In this document: piece by piece, positions 53,349 through 63,033 of the stretch
Layout of the letters: every line of letters begins with the position of its first letter
Numbering within the stretch: the first letter of the stretch is position 1
Assembly: GCF_947501405.1 (NCBI RefSeq)
Contig: NZ_CANMVK010000001.1
Span: forward strand, 310,001 to 374,000
DNA: 64,000 nt
Source: an uncultured Hoeflea sp.
GTDB taxonomy: Bacteria > Pseudomonadota > Alphaproteobacteria > Rhizobiales > Rhizobiaceae
Reading direction: 5' to 3'
Position numbers and translations under genes: made by a program
The notes under the pieces: model-generated
What the model was told of the DNA's origin: nothing
The model's input: only the letters and a program-made list of their open reading frames with translations
Databases searched by the model: none

Positions 53349-55271
53349 TCAGAACTCTGACCAGTTATCCACGTCGACCGCGGCGTTTCCATGGGATTGA
53401 GGCACCCGAGCCTGCACAGGTGCGGCTGGTTTGCGAATCGCAGGCGGGACTGCAGCGATGTAACGTTTGGTGCTGGTGGAGGCTTTCGGCTTGGCACCGT
53501 CGGTCTTGAAAGTGGTCAGAAGCGTGCTCAGAGAATCCACTTCCGAGTTCAGATTGTGGCTTGCCGCCGTGGTCTCCTCAACCATGCCTGCATTTTGTTG
53601 CGTGCCCTGATCGATGGTGTTGATGGCCTGGTTGATTTCCTGAAGCCCCACGGATTGCTGATCGGTGGCTTCGACGATTGCGCTGACGAGAGCCGACACT
53701 TCGCCGACCGAGCCGAAGATCTTTTCAAGCGCTTCACCTGTCTGATCGACCAGCTTCACGCCGTTGAGCACCTGATTGCCGGAACTGGTGATCAATTCCT
53801 TGATCTCTTGCGCTGCCGTGGCTGACCGCTGCGCCAGTTCGCGAACCTCCTGGGCAACCACTGCAAAGCCCTTCCCGGCCTCGCCGGCGCGGGCGGCTTC
53901 GACACCCGCATTGAGAGCCAGCAAGTTGGTCTGGAATGCGATGTCGTCGATCACGCCGATGATGTTGGCGATCTGTTCGGACGACGTCTTGATTTCGCCC
54001 ATCGCTTGAACAGCGTTCTTGACAACCACACCGGAGTTTTCGGCGCTGGCCCGGGTATTGCCCACAAGCGAACCTGCTTCCTTGGCGCGGTCGGCGGTGG
54101 ATTTGACGGTCGCTGTGATCTGTTCCACCGCGGCAGCGGTTTCCTCGACCGAGGCTGCCTGCTGCTCGGTGCGGCGGGACAACTCGTCCGACGCGGAGCG
54201 GATTTCGCCCGCGCCGCCACGGATCACATCGGCATTGTGGCCGATCTGGACAAGGGCGCTTTCGAGATTCTCGATGGCGCTGTTGAAATTGTCCTTGAGC
54301 TCTTCATAGGCGCCGGGGACCTGATCGACGATCCGGTACTGAAGGTTCTTTGACGCGATGTTGGACAATGCGACGCCGAAGCTCTGCAGCACGGTCTGTC
54401 TCTCGGACTGTATGGCTTCGTCCTGCGCGCGCTGACGCTCTGCCTCGGTTCTAGCCTTGGTGCTTTCCTGCTCCTCAACCAGTTTGGCGTTCTGAATTGC
54501 GTTGTCCTTGAAGACCCGGACAGCTTCGGCCATCGAACCGATTTCATCCTTGCGGTCGATATGGGGAACTTCGACAGAGTTGTCGCCGTTTGCCAGCTTG
54601 GTCATGGCGCCGGTCATATCCATGATCGCATGACCAATGTTGCGGTTGAGCATCCATCCCATCGCAAGCGCAAACAGCACCGTGATCAGCGAGCCGCCAA
54701 GCAGCACGCCAACGGCCAGCAACATGGTGTTATGCTTGGTGGCGGATCGCGTGACGAGCAGCGCCCGCTCCGCGGCTACGAATTCTGCGTGAGACGCACG
54801 AATGCCATCCATGAAGGCTTTGCCTGCGCCGGAGGCTTCGATGGCTCTGGCCTCCTCAAGGGTCTCCGGCACACTGCCCAAAGCGATCTCAGGATCAACG
54901 ATTTTTTGGTGCCATAGATCGGAGCCTTCACCGATCTTTCTCAATCGCGATTGCTGCTCTGGGTTGTCGGATGTCAGTGACAACAAGTCTGCTAGTTCGG
55001 CGGCGAAGACCTTCTTGCCGCTGTGATAGGGCTCTAAGAATTTCTCGTCGCCCGAGACCAGAAATCCGCGTACGCCGGTTTCCTGATCTACAATGGCGGC
55101 AATCAGCCGAGAGGAGCGATCAAGCACATTGTGCGTGTGGGTGTTCCAGTTTTCGGCGTCGTTCAGCTTGTAAAAGCTAAACAATGCCGTGCCGGCGACA
55201 GCCATGAAGATGGCAATCAGCAGGCTGAACGCAATCAGGAACTTGTTGCGAATTGAAGTGCTTGCAATCAT
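53349..55271 (-). CDS. Methyl-accepting chemotaxis protein with CHASE3-like sensor
   Basis: A 640-aa chemoreceptor. A first membrane helix (about 11-33) precedes a helical periplasmic CHASE3-type domain (about 38-180; N-V-L-D-R-S-S ... [11 protein letters not shown]). A second helix follows (about 184-208), then HAMP (about 208-262) and the signalling domain (about 340-600) with the hairpin tip [20 protein letters not shown]. The C-terminus ends N-W-S-E-F, a pentapeptide of the kind that tethers CheR/CheB. It lies on the strand opposite to the dcw genes, between murB and ddlB, with no chemotaxis genes around. Confidence 0.93.
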   Translation of the reverse strand: MIASTSIRNKFLIAFSLLIAIFMAVAGTALFSFYKLNDAENWNTHTHNVLDRSSRLIAAIVDQETGVRGFLVSGDEKFLEPYHSGKKVFAAELADLLSLTSDNPEQQSRLRKIGEGSDLWHQKIVDPEIALGSVPETLEEARAIEASGAGKAFMDGIRASHAEFVAAERALLVTRSATKHNTMLLAVGVLLGGSLITVLFALAMGWMLNRNIGHAIMDMTGAMTKLANGDNSVEVPHIDRKDEIGSMAEAVRVFKDNAIQNAKLVEEQESTKARTEAERQRAQDEAIQSERQTVLQSFGVALSNIASKNLQYRIVDQVPGAYEELKDNFNSAIENLESALVQIGHNADVIRGGAGEIRSASDELSRRTEQQAASVEETAAAVEQITATVKSTADRAKEAGSLVGNTRASAENSGVVVKNAVQAMGEIKTSSEQIANIIGVIDDIAFQTNLLALNAGVEAARAGEAGKGFAVVAQEVRELAQRSATAAQEIKELITSSGNQVLNGVKLVDQTGEALEKIFGSVGEVSALVSAIVEATDQQSVGLQEINQAINTIDQGTQQNAGMVEETTAASHNLNSEVDSLSTLLTTFKTDGAKPKASTSTKRYIAAVPPAIRKPAAPVQARVPQSHGNAAVDVDNWSEF

Positions 55272-55574
55272 GAAGAGAACCTTGGGTCTGAGGCGACAGG
55301 ATGCCGGGTCCGAAAAATCGCACTCATGTGTTTACGAAATGTGAACCATGGGCATTTTCTTTTTCGATGAGGAATATTTGCACTTTGTTTGCCGGTGCGT
55401 TCCGTTTTGGCGGAGTTGTTCTCGGTGCATCAATACAATCGATCCGCTGCGTTCAACGTCGGACGATTTGAGTATGAGTTGTGTATCGGTCGGCTGTGTT
55501 GTTGCAGTGCAGTTTTCAACTTAAAAGGGCAATTCGAGCTCGCCGTGCCTTGAAAAGGCTGGATTGTGAACCTC

Positions 55575-55603
55575 GTCTTGGTGCCAACAAGACGGTTTGG
55601 CAC
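55575..55603 (+). promoter_or_regulatory. Mutually exclusive hairpins in the ddlB leader
   Basis: GTCTTG (55575-55580) can pair with CAAGAC (55588-55593). The loop GTGCCAA (55581-55587) can instead pair with TTGGCAC (55597-55603). The two stems overlap and cannot form together. There is no T tract after the second. Confidence 0.35.
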
Positions 55604-55631
55604 AACCTTCGTCCCGTAATCTGGCCTGCAA

Positions 55632-55646
55632 TCCGCAATTTGCGGA
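55632..55646. promoter_or_regulatory. Perfect 15-bp palindrome in the ddlB upstream region
   Basis: TCCGCAA and TTGCGGA (55632-55638, 55640-55646) around a single T, about 100 bases before ddlB. A possible operator; the binding protein is unknown. Confidence 0.35.
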
Positions 55647-55743
55647 GATACCAAATCGGGCCGAAGGCCAGGACCGGCATGGCCAGTAGTGCAGCCGAAA
55701 GACACGACCCGACGCACCAGGCGGGGCAAAACAGGGAAACCGG

Positions 55744-56682
55744 ATGACTGCGGAGAAATCAAACAAACATGTGGCCGTTCTCATGGGCGGGTTTTCCTCG
55801 GAACGGCCGGTCAGCCTTTCATCGGGAAATGCCTGCGCCGATGCGCTGGAAGCTGCCGGCTACCAAGTCAGCCGCGTGGATGTGAGCCCGGATGTCGCCA
55901 CGGTGTTGGGCGAGCTCAAACCGGATGTCGCCTTCAATGCGCTGCACGGGCCTTATGGCGAGGATGGGGCAATCCAGGGCGTGCTCGAATATCTTGGTAT
56001 TCCGTATACACATTCCGGCGTCACCGCCTCGGCGCTGGCCATGGACAAGCGTTTGTCGAAGGTGGTTGCCAAGGCGGTGGGCATTCCGGTTGCGGAATCG
56101 AAGATCATGGATCGGCATGACTTCACTTCGGCGCATCCGATGCAGCCGCCCTATGTGGTCAAGCCGGTTAATGAGGGATCGAGCTTCGGTGTCGTCATCG
56201 TGCAGGAAAACCAGTCCCATCCCCCGCAGGTGATCACATCCAAGGAGTGGAAATATGGCGACCAGGTGATGGTTGAACGCTATGTGGCGGGGCGCGAGCT
56301 GACCTGCACCATTATGGGCGATGTGGCGCTGGCGGTCACCGAGATCGTGCCGCAGGGACACAACTTCTATGATTATGATTCAAAATATGTCACGGGCGGC
56401 TCCAAACATGTGTGCCCGGCGGAAATTTCACCAATTGTTTACCAAAAAATACGTAGGTTGGCGTTGAAGGCGCATCAAGCGATCGGCTGTCGCGGCGTAA
56501 GCAGGTCCGATTTCCGTTACGATGACAGGTTCTCCGAAAATGGAGAGGTCATCTGGCTCGAAATCAACACCCAGCCCGGCATGACACCGACATCGCTCGC
56601 GCCAGAGATGGCTCAGCAGGCGGGTCATTCGTTTGAAGAGTTTGTCAGCTGGATGGTAGAGGACGCTTCGTGTCGCCGATGA
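55744..56682 (+). CDS. ddlB: D-alanine-D-alanine ligase
   Basis: A 312-aa ATP-grasp ligase joining two D-Ala for the pentapeptide. Motifs are L-M-G-G-F-S-S-E-R at about 13-21, H-G-P-Y-G-E-D-G near 67, [10 protein letters not shown] near 138, and E-I-N-T-Q-P-G-M-T near 278. It opens the second dcw block. The GTG start of ftsQ lies inside its last codons. Confidence 0.94.
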   Translation: MTAEKSNKHVAVLMGGFSSERPVSLSSGNACADALEAAGYQVSRVDVSPDVATVLGELKPDVAFNALHGPYGEDGAIQGVLEYLGIPYTHSGVTASALAMDKRLSKVVAKAVGIPVAESKIMDRHDFTSAHPMQPPYVVKPVNEGSSFGVVIVQENQSHPPQVITSKEWKYGDQVMVERYVAGRELTCTIMGDVALAVTEIVPQGHNFYDYDSKYVTGGSKHVCPAEISPIVYQKIRRLALKAHQAIGCRGVSRSDFRYDDRFSENGEVIWLEINTQPGMTPTSLAPEMAQQAGHSFEEFVSWMVEDASCRR

Positions 56683-57599
56683 CTGGAACCAGTACCAGGG
56701 CCGATAGGGCCGCAAAAACGTCCGGACGCGATGCGTTTCCGGGCGCTTTTGTTCTGCCGCGGATCCTGCGCCGTCCGATGCGGGGGCTTACGGCGCTGGC
56801 CACGGGCCGGGTGGAAATCCGCCCGCATGCGGGATCGGTGGCCGCACTGGCGTTCCTCGTCGCCACGGGATTTTACGGCATGGCGCTGGGAGGCCACACC
56901 GGAGCGGTTACGCAAGCGGTGACCTCCGGCGCGGGTTTTGCGCTCGAAGACGTCCAGGTTAGCGGCAATGCCGAGACTTCCGATATCGACATTTTGCAGC
57001 AACTGGGGCTCGACGGGTCCACATCGGTGGTGGCGATTGATGCCCACGCGGCGCGCGCCAAGCTGATGGAACTGCCATGGGTGGCCGATGCCCATGTGCA
57101 AAAAATCTATCCGCGTGGCCTGTCGGTGCGGCTTACCGAGCGCGAAGCTGCGGGCATCTGGCAGCATGGGGAGGCGTTGTCGCTGATCGATGCGCGCGGC
57201 GATGTCATTGCGCCGCTAACGGGCGCGCGCCATTCCGACCTGCCGCTTTATGTAGGGCTGGGCGCCGACCGCCACGCCGATATGCTTGAGGCGCGGCTGC
57301 TGTTTCATCCGGAACTGCGCGGCCGCGTCAAGGCGGCAATCCGCATCGCCGACCGGCGTTGGGACCTGAGACTCAACAATGGCGTGACCATCCGCCTGCC
57401 GGACTCCGATATCGGAGCAGCGCTTGACCGGTTCGCCGAATTCGACGCCGGGCGGGATGTGTTGTCGCGCGATATCACACTTGTGGATCTCAGACTTGAA
57501 GACCGGGTGACCCTGCAACTGAGCGAAGCCGCATTCGAACGCCGCCAGGAAGCGCTGGAAGCCCGCGCCAAGGCGATCAAGGCGGAGAAGCGCTCATGA
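56670..57599 (+). CDS. ftsQ: Cell division protein FtsQ
   Basis: A 309-aa bitopic division protein. A cytoplasmic N-terminus of about 50 residues precedes a membrane helix (about 57-75), a POTRA domain (about 87-155; L-E-D-V-Q-V-S-G-N then L-P-W-V-A-D-A-x-V) and the beta domain with [10 protein letters not shown]. It scaffolds FtsL/FtsB. The GTG at 56670 has GAGGA six bases upstream inside ddlB; ATG 56679 is the alternative. Overlaps ftsA by 4 bases. Confidence 0.92.
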   Translation: MSPMTGTSTRADRAAKTSGRDAFPGAFVLPRILRRPMRGLTALATGRVEIRPHAGSVAALAFLVATGFYGMALGGHTGAVTQAVTSGAGFALEDVQVSGNAETSDIDILQQLGLDGSTSVVAIDAHAARAKLMELPWVADAHVQKIYPRGLSVRLTEREAAGIWQHGEALSLIDARGDVIAPLTGARHSDLPLYVGLGADRHADMLEARLLFHPELRGRVKAAIRIADRRWDLRLNNGVTIRLPDSDIGAALDRFAEFDAGRDVLSRDITLVDLRLEDRVTLQLSEAAFERRQEALEARAKAIKAEKRS

Positions 57600-58924
57600 G
57601 CCTGTTTCGCCCGTCCTCGATGCTGCCGCGGCTCAAGCCGCTGTCATCCAAGCGCACCAGCATTGTCACCGTGCTCGATATCGGCTCGTCCAAGGTGGTG
57701 TGCATGATCGGCCGTCTGACGCCGGTCGAGGCGGCCGAAGTGTTGGCCGGCCGCACTCACAAGATCGAAATCCTGGGCATCGGGCATCAAAAATCGCGCG
57801 GGCTCAAGGCCGGTGTGATTTCCGATATGGATGCGGTTGAAAGCTCGGTCCGCATGGCCGTGGACGCGGCCGAACGGATGGCCGGCGTCACCGTGGAAAG
57901 CCTGATCATCAATGTGACCGCCGGGCGGCTGAGCAGCGAAACCCATTCGGCTTCAGTCAATCTGGGCGGTCATGAAATCGCTTCCGGGGATCTCGCCAAG
58001 GTGGTCAATGCGGCCACCCGCCAGAGCCAGCACAATGAACGCGCGATCCTGCATTCGCTGCCATCGAGCTATACGCTGGACGGCGAGCGCGGCATCCGTG
58101 ATCCGGCCGGTATGTATGGCGATGTGCTGGGTGTCGACATGCATGTGCTGAGTGCTGACCGGGCGCCGCTGAAAAATCTGGAACTTTCGGTCAACCGCGC
58201 GCATCTGACGGTCGAGGCCATGGTGGCTACACCTTACGCTTCGGGTCTTGCGGCACTTGTGGCCGATGAGGCCGAGATGGGCTGTGCGGCCATCGATATG
58301 GGCGGCGGCACTACAACGATTTCAGTGTTTTACGATGGCAAGCTGGTGCATGCCGACGCAATTGCGCTGGGCGGCCAGCATGTGACCATGGATCTGGCGC
58401 GCGGCCTGTCGACGCGGCTTGACGATGCCGAACGGATCAAGGTCGTGCATGGTTCTGCGCTGCCGCAGGCGGGCGAGGACCGGGACGTGATTTCGGTGCC
58501 GCCGATCGGCGATGATGACCGCGATCAGCCGGTTCAGGTTCCGCGCGGCCTGGTATCGCGCATTGTGCGCGCCCGGGTCGAGGAAACGCTGGAAATGCTG
58601 CGTGACCGGATCCAGCAATCAGGCTGCTCGACCATTGTCGGCAAGCGCATCGTGTTGACGGGCGGCGCCAGCCAGATGACCGGACTGACCGAATCGGCGC
58701 GCCGGATTCTGGCGCGCAATGTGCGCGTTGGCCGGCCTCTCGGTGTCTCCGGGCTTCCGGCGGCTGCCAAGGGGCCCACATTTTCGACCGCGGTCGGGCT
58801 GATGATCTATCCCCAGGTCGCGCATCTGGAATCACACGGCGCGGGCGAGGGCGGCTTCGCCACCATCGCCGGCGCCGGCGGCCGCCTGTCCCGTATGGGG
58901 CAGTGGCTCAAAGAGAGTTTTTGA
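57596..58924 (+). CDS. ftsA: Cell division protein FtsA
   Basis: A 442-aa actin-like protein that tethers FtsZ filaments to the membrane. The phosphate-1 loop is L-D-I-G-S-S-K-V near residue 26, A-I-D-M-G-G-G-T-T (phosphate-2) near 226, and a late V-L-T-G-G-A-S-Q-M adenosine motif. The amphipathic C-terminal helix M-G-Q-W-L-K-E-S-F is the membrane anchor. A 56-base gap separates it from ftsZ. Confidence 0.95.
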   Translation: MSLFRPSSMLPRLKPLSSKRTSIVTVLDIGSSKVVCMIGRLTPVEAAEVLAGRTHKIEILGIGHQKSRGLKAGVISDMDAVESSVRMAVDAAERMAGVTVESLIINVTAGRLSSETHSASVNLGGHEIASGDLAKVVNAATRQSQHNERAILHSLPSSYTLDGERGIRDPAGMYGDVLGVDMHVLSADRAPLKNLELSVNRAHLTVEAMVATPYASGLAALVADEAEMGCAAIDMGGGTTTISVFYDGKLVHADAIALGGQHVTMDLARGLSTRLDDAERIKVVHGSALPQAGEDRDVISVPPIGDDDRDQPVQVPRGLVSRIVRARVEETLEMLRDRIQQSGCSTIVGKRIVLTGGASQMTGLTESARRILARNVRVGRPLGVSGLPAAAKGPTFSTAVGLMIYPQVAHLESHGAGEGGFATIAGAGGRLSRMGQWLKESF

Positions 58925-58980
58925 ATTTACGAATTGGCCCACGCGGCGTTGCGGCCATGCCAAAGGAAGGAACGGGTGCC

Positions 58981-60729
58981 ATGACTATCAACTTGCAGAA
59001 GCCGGACATTACCGAGCTGAAGCCCCGCATCACGGTGTTCGGGGTTGGCGGCGGCGGCGGCAATGCCGTCAACAACATGATCAGCGCGGGTCTACAGGGC
59101 GTCGATTTCGTCGTCGCCAATACCGACGCGCAGGCGTTGACCATGTCCAAGGCCGACCGGTTGATCCAGCTCGGGGTCGCGGTGACCGAAGGTCTGGGCG
59201 CAGGTTCACAGCCCGAGGTTGGCCGTGCCGCAGCGGAAGAATGCATCGATGAAATCGTCGATCATCTCAACGGCACGCATATGTGTTTCGTCACCGCCGG
59301 TATGGGTGGCGGCACCGGCACAGGTGCTGCACCCGTGGTCGCCGAAGCGGCCCGCAACAAGGGCATCCTCACCGTCGGCGTGGTCACCAAGCCTTTCCAT
59401 TTCGAAGGCCAGCGCCGCATGCGCCTGGCCGAATCGGGCATCGACGAGTTGCAGAAATGCGTCGACACGCTGATCGTCATCCCCAACCAGAACCTGTTCC
59501 GCATCGCCAATGACAAGACCACCTTCGCCGATGCCTTCGCGATGGCCGACCAGGTGCTCTATTCGGGCGTCGCCTGCATCACCGATCTCATGGTCAAGGA
59601 AGGCCTGATCAATCTCGACTTCGCCGACGTGCGTTCGGTGATGCGCGAGATGGGCCGCGCGATGATGGGAACCGGCGAAGCTTCCGGAGAAGGCCGCGCC
59701 ATGGCTGCCGCCGAAGCTGCGATCGCCAATCCGCTGCTTGATGAGACCACCATGAAAGGCGCGCAGGGCCTGCTGATCTCGATCACCGGCGGCCGCGACA
59801 TGACCCTGTTCGAGGTCGACGAGGCGGCTACCCGCATCCGCGAGGAAGTCGACGCCGATGCCAACATCATTCTCGGCGCTACCTTCGACGAGGCGCTGGA
59901 GGGCCTGATCAGGGTTTCGGTGGTCGCCACCGGGATCGACCGGGTCGAAAGCTCCGGCGAACAGCGCCCGGCCAAATCGGCACCACGCCCGGGTGCCCGT
60001 CCGGCGGCCATGCCGGCTCAGCCGCAGGCTTCGCGCCCGGTCGCCAACCCGGCAGCACCGGTAATGAAGGACCCGGTCGGCGAGACCATCCTTTCAGCCG
60101 AAGCGGAGCTCGAGCGCGAACTCGACATCGCCAACCAGATCGACCTGGCAGCCAAGGCGCAGACCGCGTCGGCGAACCAGGCTGCGGCCTCGAGCCAGGG
60201 TAACGGCCAGACCAGTGCACCGTCGTTCCAGCCGCAGAGCCGGTTGTTTGCAGGCGCGCCTGAAGCCAGCCCGCAAGCCTCACAAGCTCGCCCGGCCATG
60301 ACCGCACCGCCGGCAGCGCCGGTGGAGCAGCCGGTTGCCGCTGCGCCGATCCCCTCGGCGCCACAGGCAACCATGGATGCCGAGACCGCACGGATGCCGC
60401 GGATCGAGGATTTTCCGCCGGTGGTCAAGGCTGAACTCGAGCAGCGCGGCACCTCGCCGGTCCAGTCAGACGAGCGCGGTCCGATGGGCCTGCTCAAGCG
60501 CCTGTCGAGCTCGCTCGGCCGCCGCGAAGACGAGGAAGCCGACTTGGCCCAGAATTCAGGCCAGACGCCGCCGCCGCAGCAACGCCGGCCGCTGTCGCCC
60601 GAGGCCAGCGTCTATGCGCCGCGCCGCGGTCAACTCGACGATCAGGGCCGGGTGACGCCGCAATCCCGGACGACTCACGAGGACGAACAACTCGAAATTC
60701 CGGCCTTCCTGCGCCGCCAGGCCAAGTAG
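58981..60729 (+). CDS. ftsZ: Cell division protein FtsZ
   Basis: A 582-aa tubulin homologue that forms the Z ring. The GTP-binding core (about 14-330) has [10 protein letters not shown] near 21, the tubulin signature G-G-G-T-G-T-G at 109-115 and the T7 loop N-L-D-F-A-D-V-R near 207. A linker of about 240 residues rich in Ala, Pro and Gln follows, as in many Rhizobiales, ending in the conserved peptide L-E-I-P-A-F-L-R-R that binds FtsA. AAGGAAGGA upstream supports ATG 58981. Confidence 0.97.
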   Translation: MTINLQKPDITELKPRITVFGVGGGGGNAVNNMISAGLQGVDFVVANTDAQALTMSKADRLIQLGVAVTEGLGAGSQPEVGRAAAEECIDEIVDHLNGTHMCFVTAGMGGGTGTGAAPVVAEAARNKGILTVGVVTKPFHFEGQRRMRLAESGIDELQKCVDTLIVIPNQNLFRIANDKTTFADAFAMADQVLYSGVACITDLMVKEGLINLDFADVRSVMREMGRAMMGTGEASGEGRAMAAAEAAIANPLLDETTMKGAQGLLISITGGRDMTLFEVDEAATRIREEVDADANIILGATFDEALEGLIRVSVVATGIDRVESSGEQRPAKSAPRPGARPAAMPAQPQASRPVANPAAPVMKDPVGETILSAEAELERELDIANQIDLAAKAQTASANQAAASSQGNGQTSAPSFQPQSRLFAGAPEASPQASQARPAMTAPPAAPVEQPVAAAPIPSAPQATMDAETARMPRIEDFPPVVKAELEQRGTSPVQSDERGPMGLLKRLSSSLGRREDEEADLAQNSGQTPPPQQRRPLSPEASVYAPRRGQLDDQGRVTPQSRTTHEDEQLEIPAFLRRQAK

Positions 60730-60733
60730 AGCT

Positions 60734-60786
60734 GACCGGCCGGATGTGCCCGGCCGGTCCGGATGGCGGCGAGAGAGTCGCCATCC
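60734..60786 (+). terminator. Tandem GC-rich hairpins after ftsZ
   Basis: First stem 60734-60743 with 60750-60759 (10 bp perfect, 6-base loop); second 60761-60768 with 60779-60786 (8 bp). No T tract follows, so they may slow or end transcription or stabilise the 3' end. Confidence 0.45.
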
Positions 60787-60793
60787 CCAATTG

Positions 60794-60809
60794 CTAACCT
60801 CTTGTTAAC
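60794..60809 (+). promoter_or_regulatory. CtrA-like site upstream of lpxC
   Basis: CTAA (60794-60797), seven bases, TTAAC (60805-60809), followed by CAT; the CtrA consensus is TTAA-N7-TTAAC, so one mismatch. It lies 219 bases upstream of the lpxC start taken here. Confidence 0.4.
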
Positions 60810-61027
60810 CATGGAGAATTGAAAAATCGTTTGTGTTACAGCGTCGTAACAGAGCGAAAAAAAGCGTGATTTGGAAACCGGGTGCCGCCGCTTTATCTTG
60901 CAGACCGTGAATTTGGGTTCTAGGTGGCAAGCTACCGCGCCGGGGAATGCGTGGGTTTGCACTACCAGACTGGGGACGGCATGACCTTTGGGGGGTTATG
61001 TCCACAAAGCGGGAAACGGCTGACCTT

Positions 61028-61981
61028 ATGAGTATCAATGTTGTAGGCCTACAGACCACGATTGCGCGGTCAATTTCGCTGTCGGGCATCGGTGTCCACT
61101 CCGGCGAAAACGTCTCCATTGATTTCCATCCCGCAGATCCCGATACCGGCATCGTTTTCAACCGTCATCTGCCTTGCGGCGACGTTATCAGCGTGCGCGC
61201 GGTGTCCTCGCAAGTTGGGTCCACCGACCTTTGCACGCTCCTGGGCAAGGCACCTGACCGCTCGGTGGCAACCGTCGAGCATCTGATGGCCGCGCTCTAT
61301 GCGATGGGCGTTGACAATATCAGCATCGATATTGACGGCGGCGAAGTGCCGATCATGGACGGCAGCGCGGCTGTGTTCATCGAAGCGATCGACAATGCCG
61401 GCCTGATCAACCATGCCGTCAAGCGCCGCTACATTCGGGTGATCAAGCCGGTGCGCATCGAAATGGGCGGTTGCTGGGCGGAATTCACGCCCCATAACGG
61501 CACCCGCTTTGAAATCGATATCGATTTCGAGACACCGCTGATCGGCCGCCAGTCCTGGAAGGGCGAAGTGACCGCGGACACGTTCCGTCGTGAACTGGCC
61601 CGGGCCCGGACCTTCGGGTTCATGCGCGATGTCGAGCGGCTGTGGGCTTCCGGCCATGCGCTGGGCTCCTCGCTTGAGAATTCCGTGGTGGTTGGCGACG
61701 ACGACAAGGTGATCAATGTCGAGGGGCTGCGGTTCCGCGACGAGTTTGTCCGTCACAAGACGCTGGATGCGGTGGGTGATCTGGCGCTTGCCGGCGCACA
61801 GTTTATCGGTTGCTACCGCAGCTATCGCGGCGGCCACAAGCTCAACGCCCTGGCGCTCAGAGCGCTGCTGGCTGATCAATCTGCCTATGAAGTGGTTGAA
61901 GCGCCGGCGCGCCGCGATACGGTTCGTCATGGTGAACTGGTTGCGGTCAACGCGGCAGCATTCGCACCTTGGGCGCTATAA
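61028..61981 (+). CDS. lpxC: UDP-3-O-acyl-GlcNAc deacetylase
   Basis: A 317-aa zinc deacetylase, the committed step of lipid A synthesis. Marks are Q-T-T-I-A-R-S and G-I-G-V-H-S-G-E near the start, T-V-E-H-L-M-A-A-L (zinc His), and H-K-T-L-D-A-V-G-D-L-A-L-A-G (zinc His and Asp). ATG 61028 matches the usual family start. ATG 60998 in the same frame is an alternative, with a run of G's before it. Confidence 0.94.
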   Translation: MSINVVGLQTTIARSISLSGIGVHSGENVSIDFHPADPDTGIVFNRHLPCGDVISVRAVSSQVGSTDLCTLLGKAPDRSVATVEHLMAALYAMGVDNISIDIDGGEVPIMDGSAAVFIEAIDNAGLINHAVKRRYIRVIKPVRIEMGGCWAEFTPHNGTRFEIDIDFETPLIGRQSWKGEVTADTFRRELARARTFGFMRDVERLWASGHALGSSLENSVVVGDDDKVINVEGLRFRDEFVRHKTLDAVGDLALAGAQFIGCYRSYRGGHKLNALALRALLADQSAYEVVEAPARRDTVRHGELVAVNAAAFAPWAL

Positions 61982-62155
61982 GCGGTTCAAACCCCGGAAA
62001 AAACTGGCTTTAAACTGGTTCTCAAACGCCATGCTTGCCACAAAATTGCGGCAAAGCGCCGTCATGACGTTGCGAAGTTCGGGTATTTCCGGATAGAAAC
62101 GCTGGTCTGGTTCCGCGGGTGAGTTGTTCTCGCGGCTGTTGAGAGGTTTTGCAGG

Positions 62156-63022
62156 ATGGATGTTTCGGCCAAGGGTAGGCGCGGGCGCGGGGTTCGGGTT
62201 GCGCTCATTGTCGCCGGATTGACCGGCGTGGCTGTGCTTGCGAGCGGGTGTCAGTCTGATCCCGATATCGACATCACCGCCTATGCGCAGTCGATCGAGC
62301 CGGCGGACGTGCTCTACAATCAGGGGCTGGCCAATCTCGAATCCGGGCAATTGACCGAAGCGGGCCGCAAGTTCGAGGCGATCGACAAGCAGCACCCCTA
62401 TTCGGAGTATGCCCGCAAGGCGATGGTAATGAACGCCTTCACCAATTACCGGCAGGGCCGCTATTCAGAGGCGATCAACGCCGCCTCGCGCTATCTTAGC
62501 CTCTACCCCAATGATGAAGATGCGGCCTACGCACAATATATTGTCGGTCTGGGCTACTATCGCCAGATTCCGGAAGTCACCCGCGACCAGCGCACATCGT
62601 CACGGGCGATTGCAGCTTTTACCGAGGTGATCGAGCGCTATCCCGATTCGGAATATGTCGAGGACAGCCAGGCAAAGCTGCGCTATGCGCGGGACCAGTT
62701 GGCCGGCAAGGAAATGCAGATTGGACGTTACTACCTTGAGCGCAAGGAATATGTGGCAGCGGCCAATCGCTTCCGTCTGGTGATTGAGCGGTATCCCAAC
62801 ACCCGGCAGGTCGAAGAGGGGCTGGCGCGTCTGGTCGAGACCTACTACGCGATGGGGCTTGAGAGCGAGGCGCAGACGGCGGCTGCGGTGCTGGGGCACA
62901 ATTTCCCCGACAGCCAGTGGTATGCGGATTCCTACACGCTGTTGCGCACGGGCGGACTTGAGCCGCGTGAGAACAAGGGCTCGTGGATTTCGCGCGCCGG
63001 GGCCCGCCTGGTCGGCGCCTGA
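62156..63022 (+). CDS. bamD: Outer membrane assembly lipoprotein BamD
   Basis: A 288-aa lipoprotein of the BAM complex. Lipobox V-L-A-S-G-C with lipidated Cys at 32. Five TPR-like repeats cover about 45-270: Y-N-Q-G-L-A-N-L, A-x-x-x-F-x-x-I-D-x-Q-H-P, Y-x-x-G-R-Y-x-E-A. The Q-H-P-Y-S-E-Y loop is typical of the family. The lpxC-bamD-recN order is common in alphaproteobacteria. Confidence 0.94.
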   Translation: MDVSAKGRRGRGVRVALIVAGLTGVAVLASGCQSDPDIDITAYAQSIEPADVLYNQGLANLESGQLTEAGRKFEAIDKQHPYSEYARKAMVMNAFTNYRQGRYSEAINAASRYLSLYPNDEDAAYAQYIVGLGYYRQIPEVTRDQRTSSRAIAAFTEVIERYPDSEYVEDSQAKLRYARDQLAGKEMQIGRYYLERKEYVAAANRFRLVIERYPNTRQVEEGLARLVETYYAMGLESEAQTAAAVLGHNFPDSQWYADSYTLLRTGGLEPRENKGSWISRAGARLVGA

Positions 63023-63033
63023 AGCAGGACGCC

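Larger units (their letters stand above)
55272..55743. other. 472-bp divergent intergenic: chemoreceptor promoter and ddlB leader
   Basis: No convincing gene. The chemoreceptor side (about 55290-55440) is AT-rich. The ddlB side carries competing hairpins (55575-55603) and a palindrome (55632-55646). Because murB is terminated upstream, the promoter for ddlB-ftsQ-ftsA-ftsZ must lie here. Confidence 0.55.
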
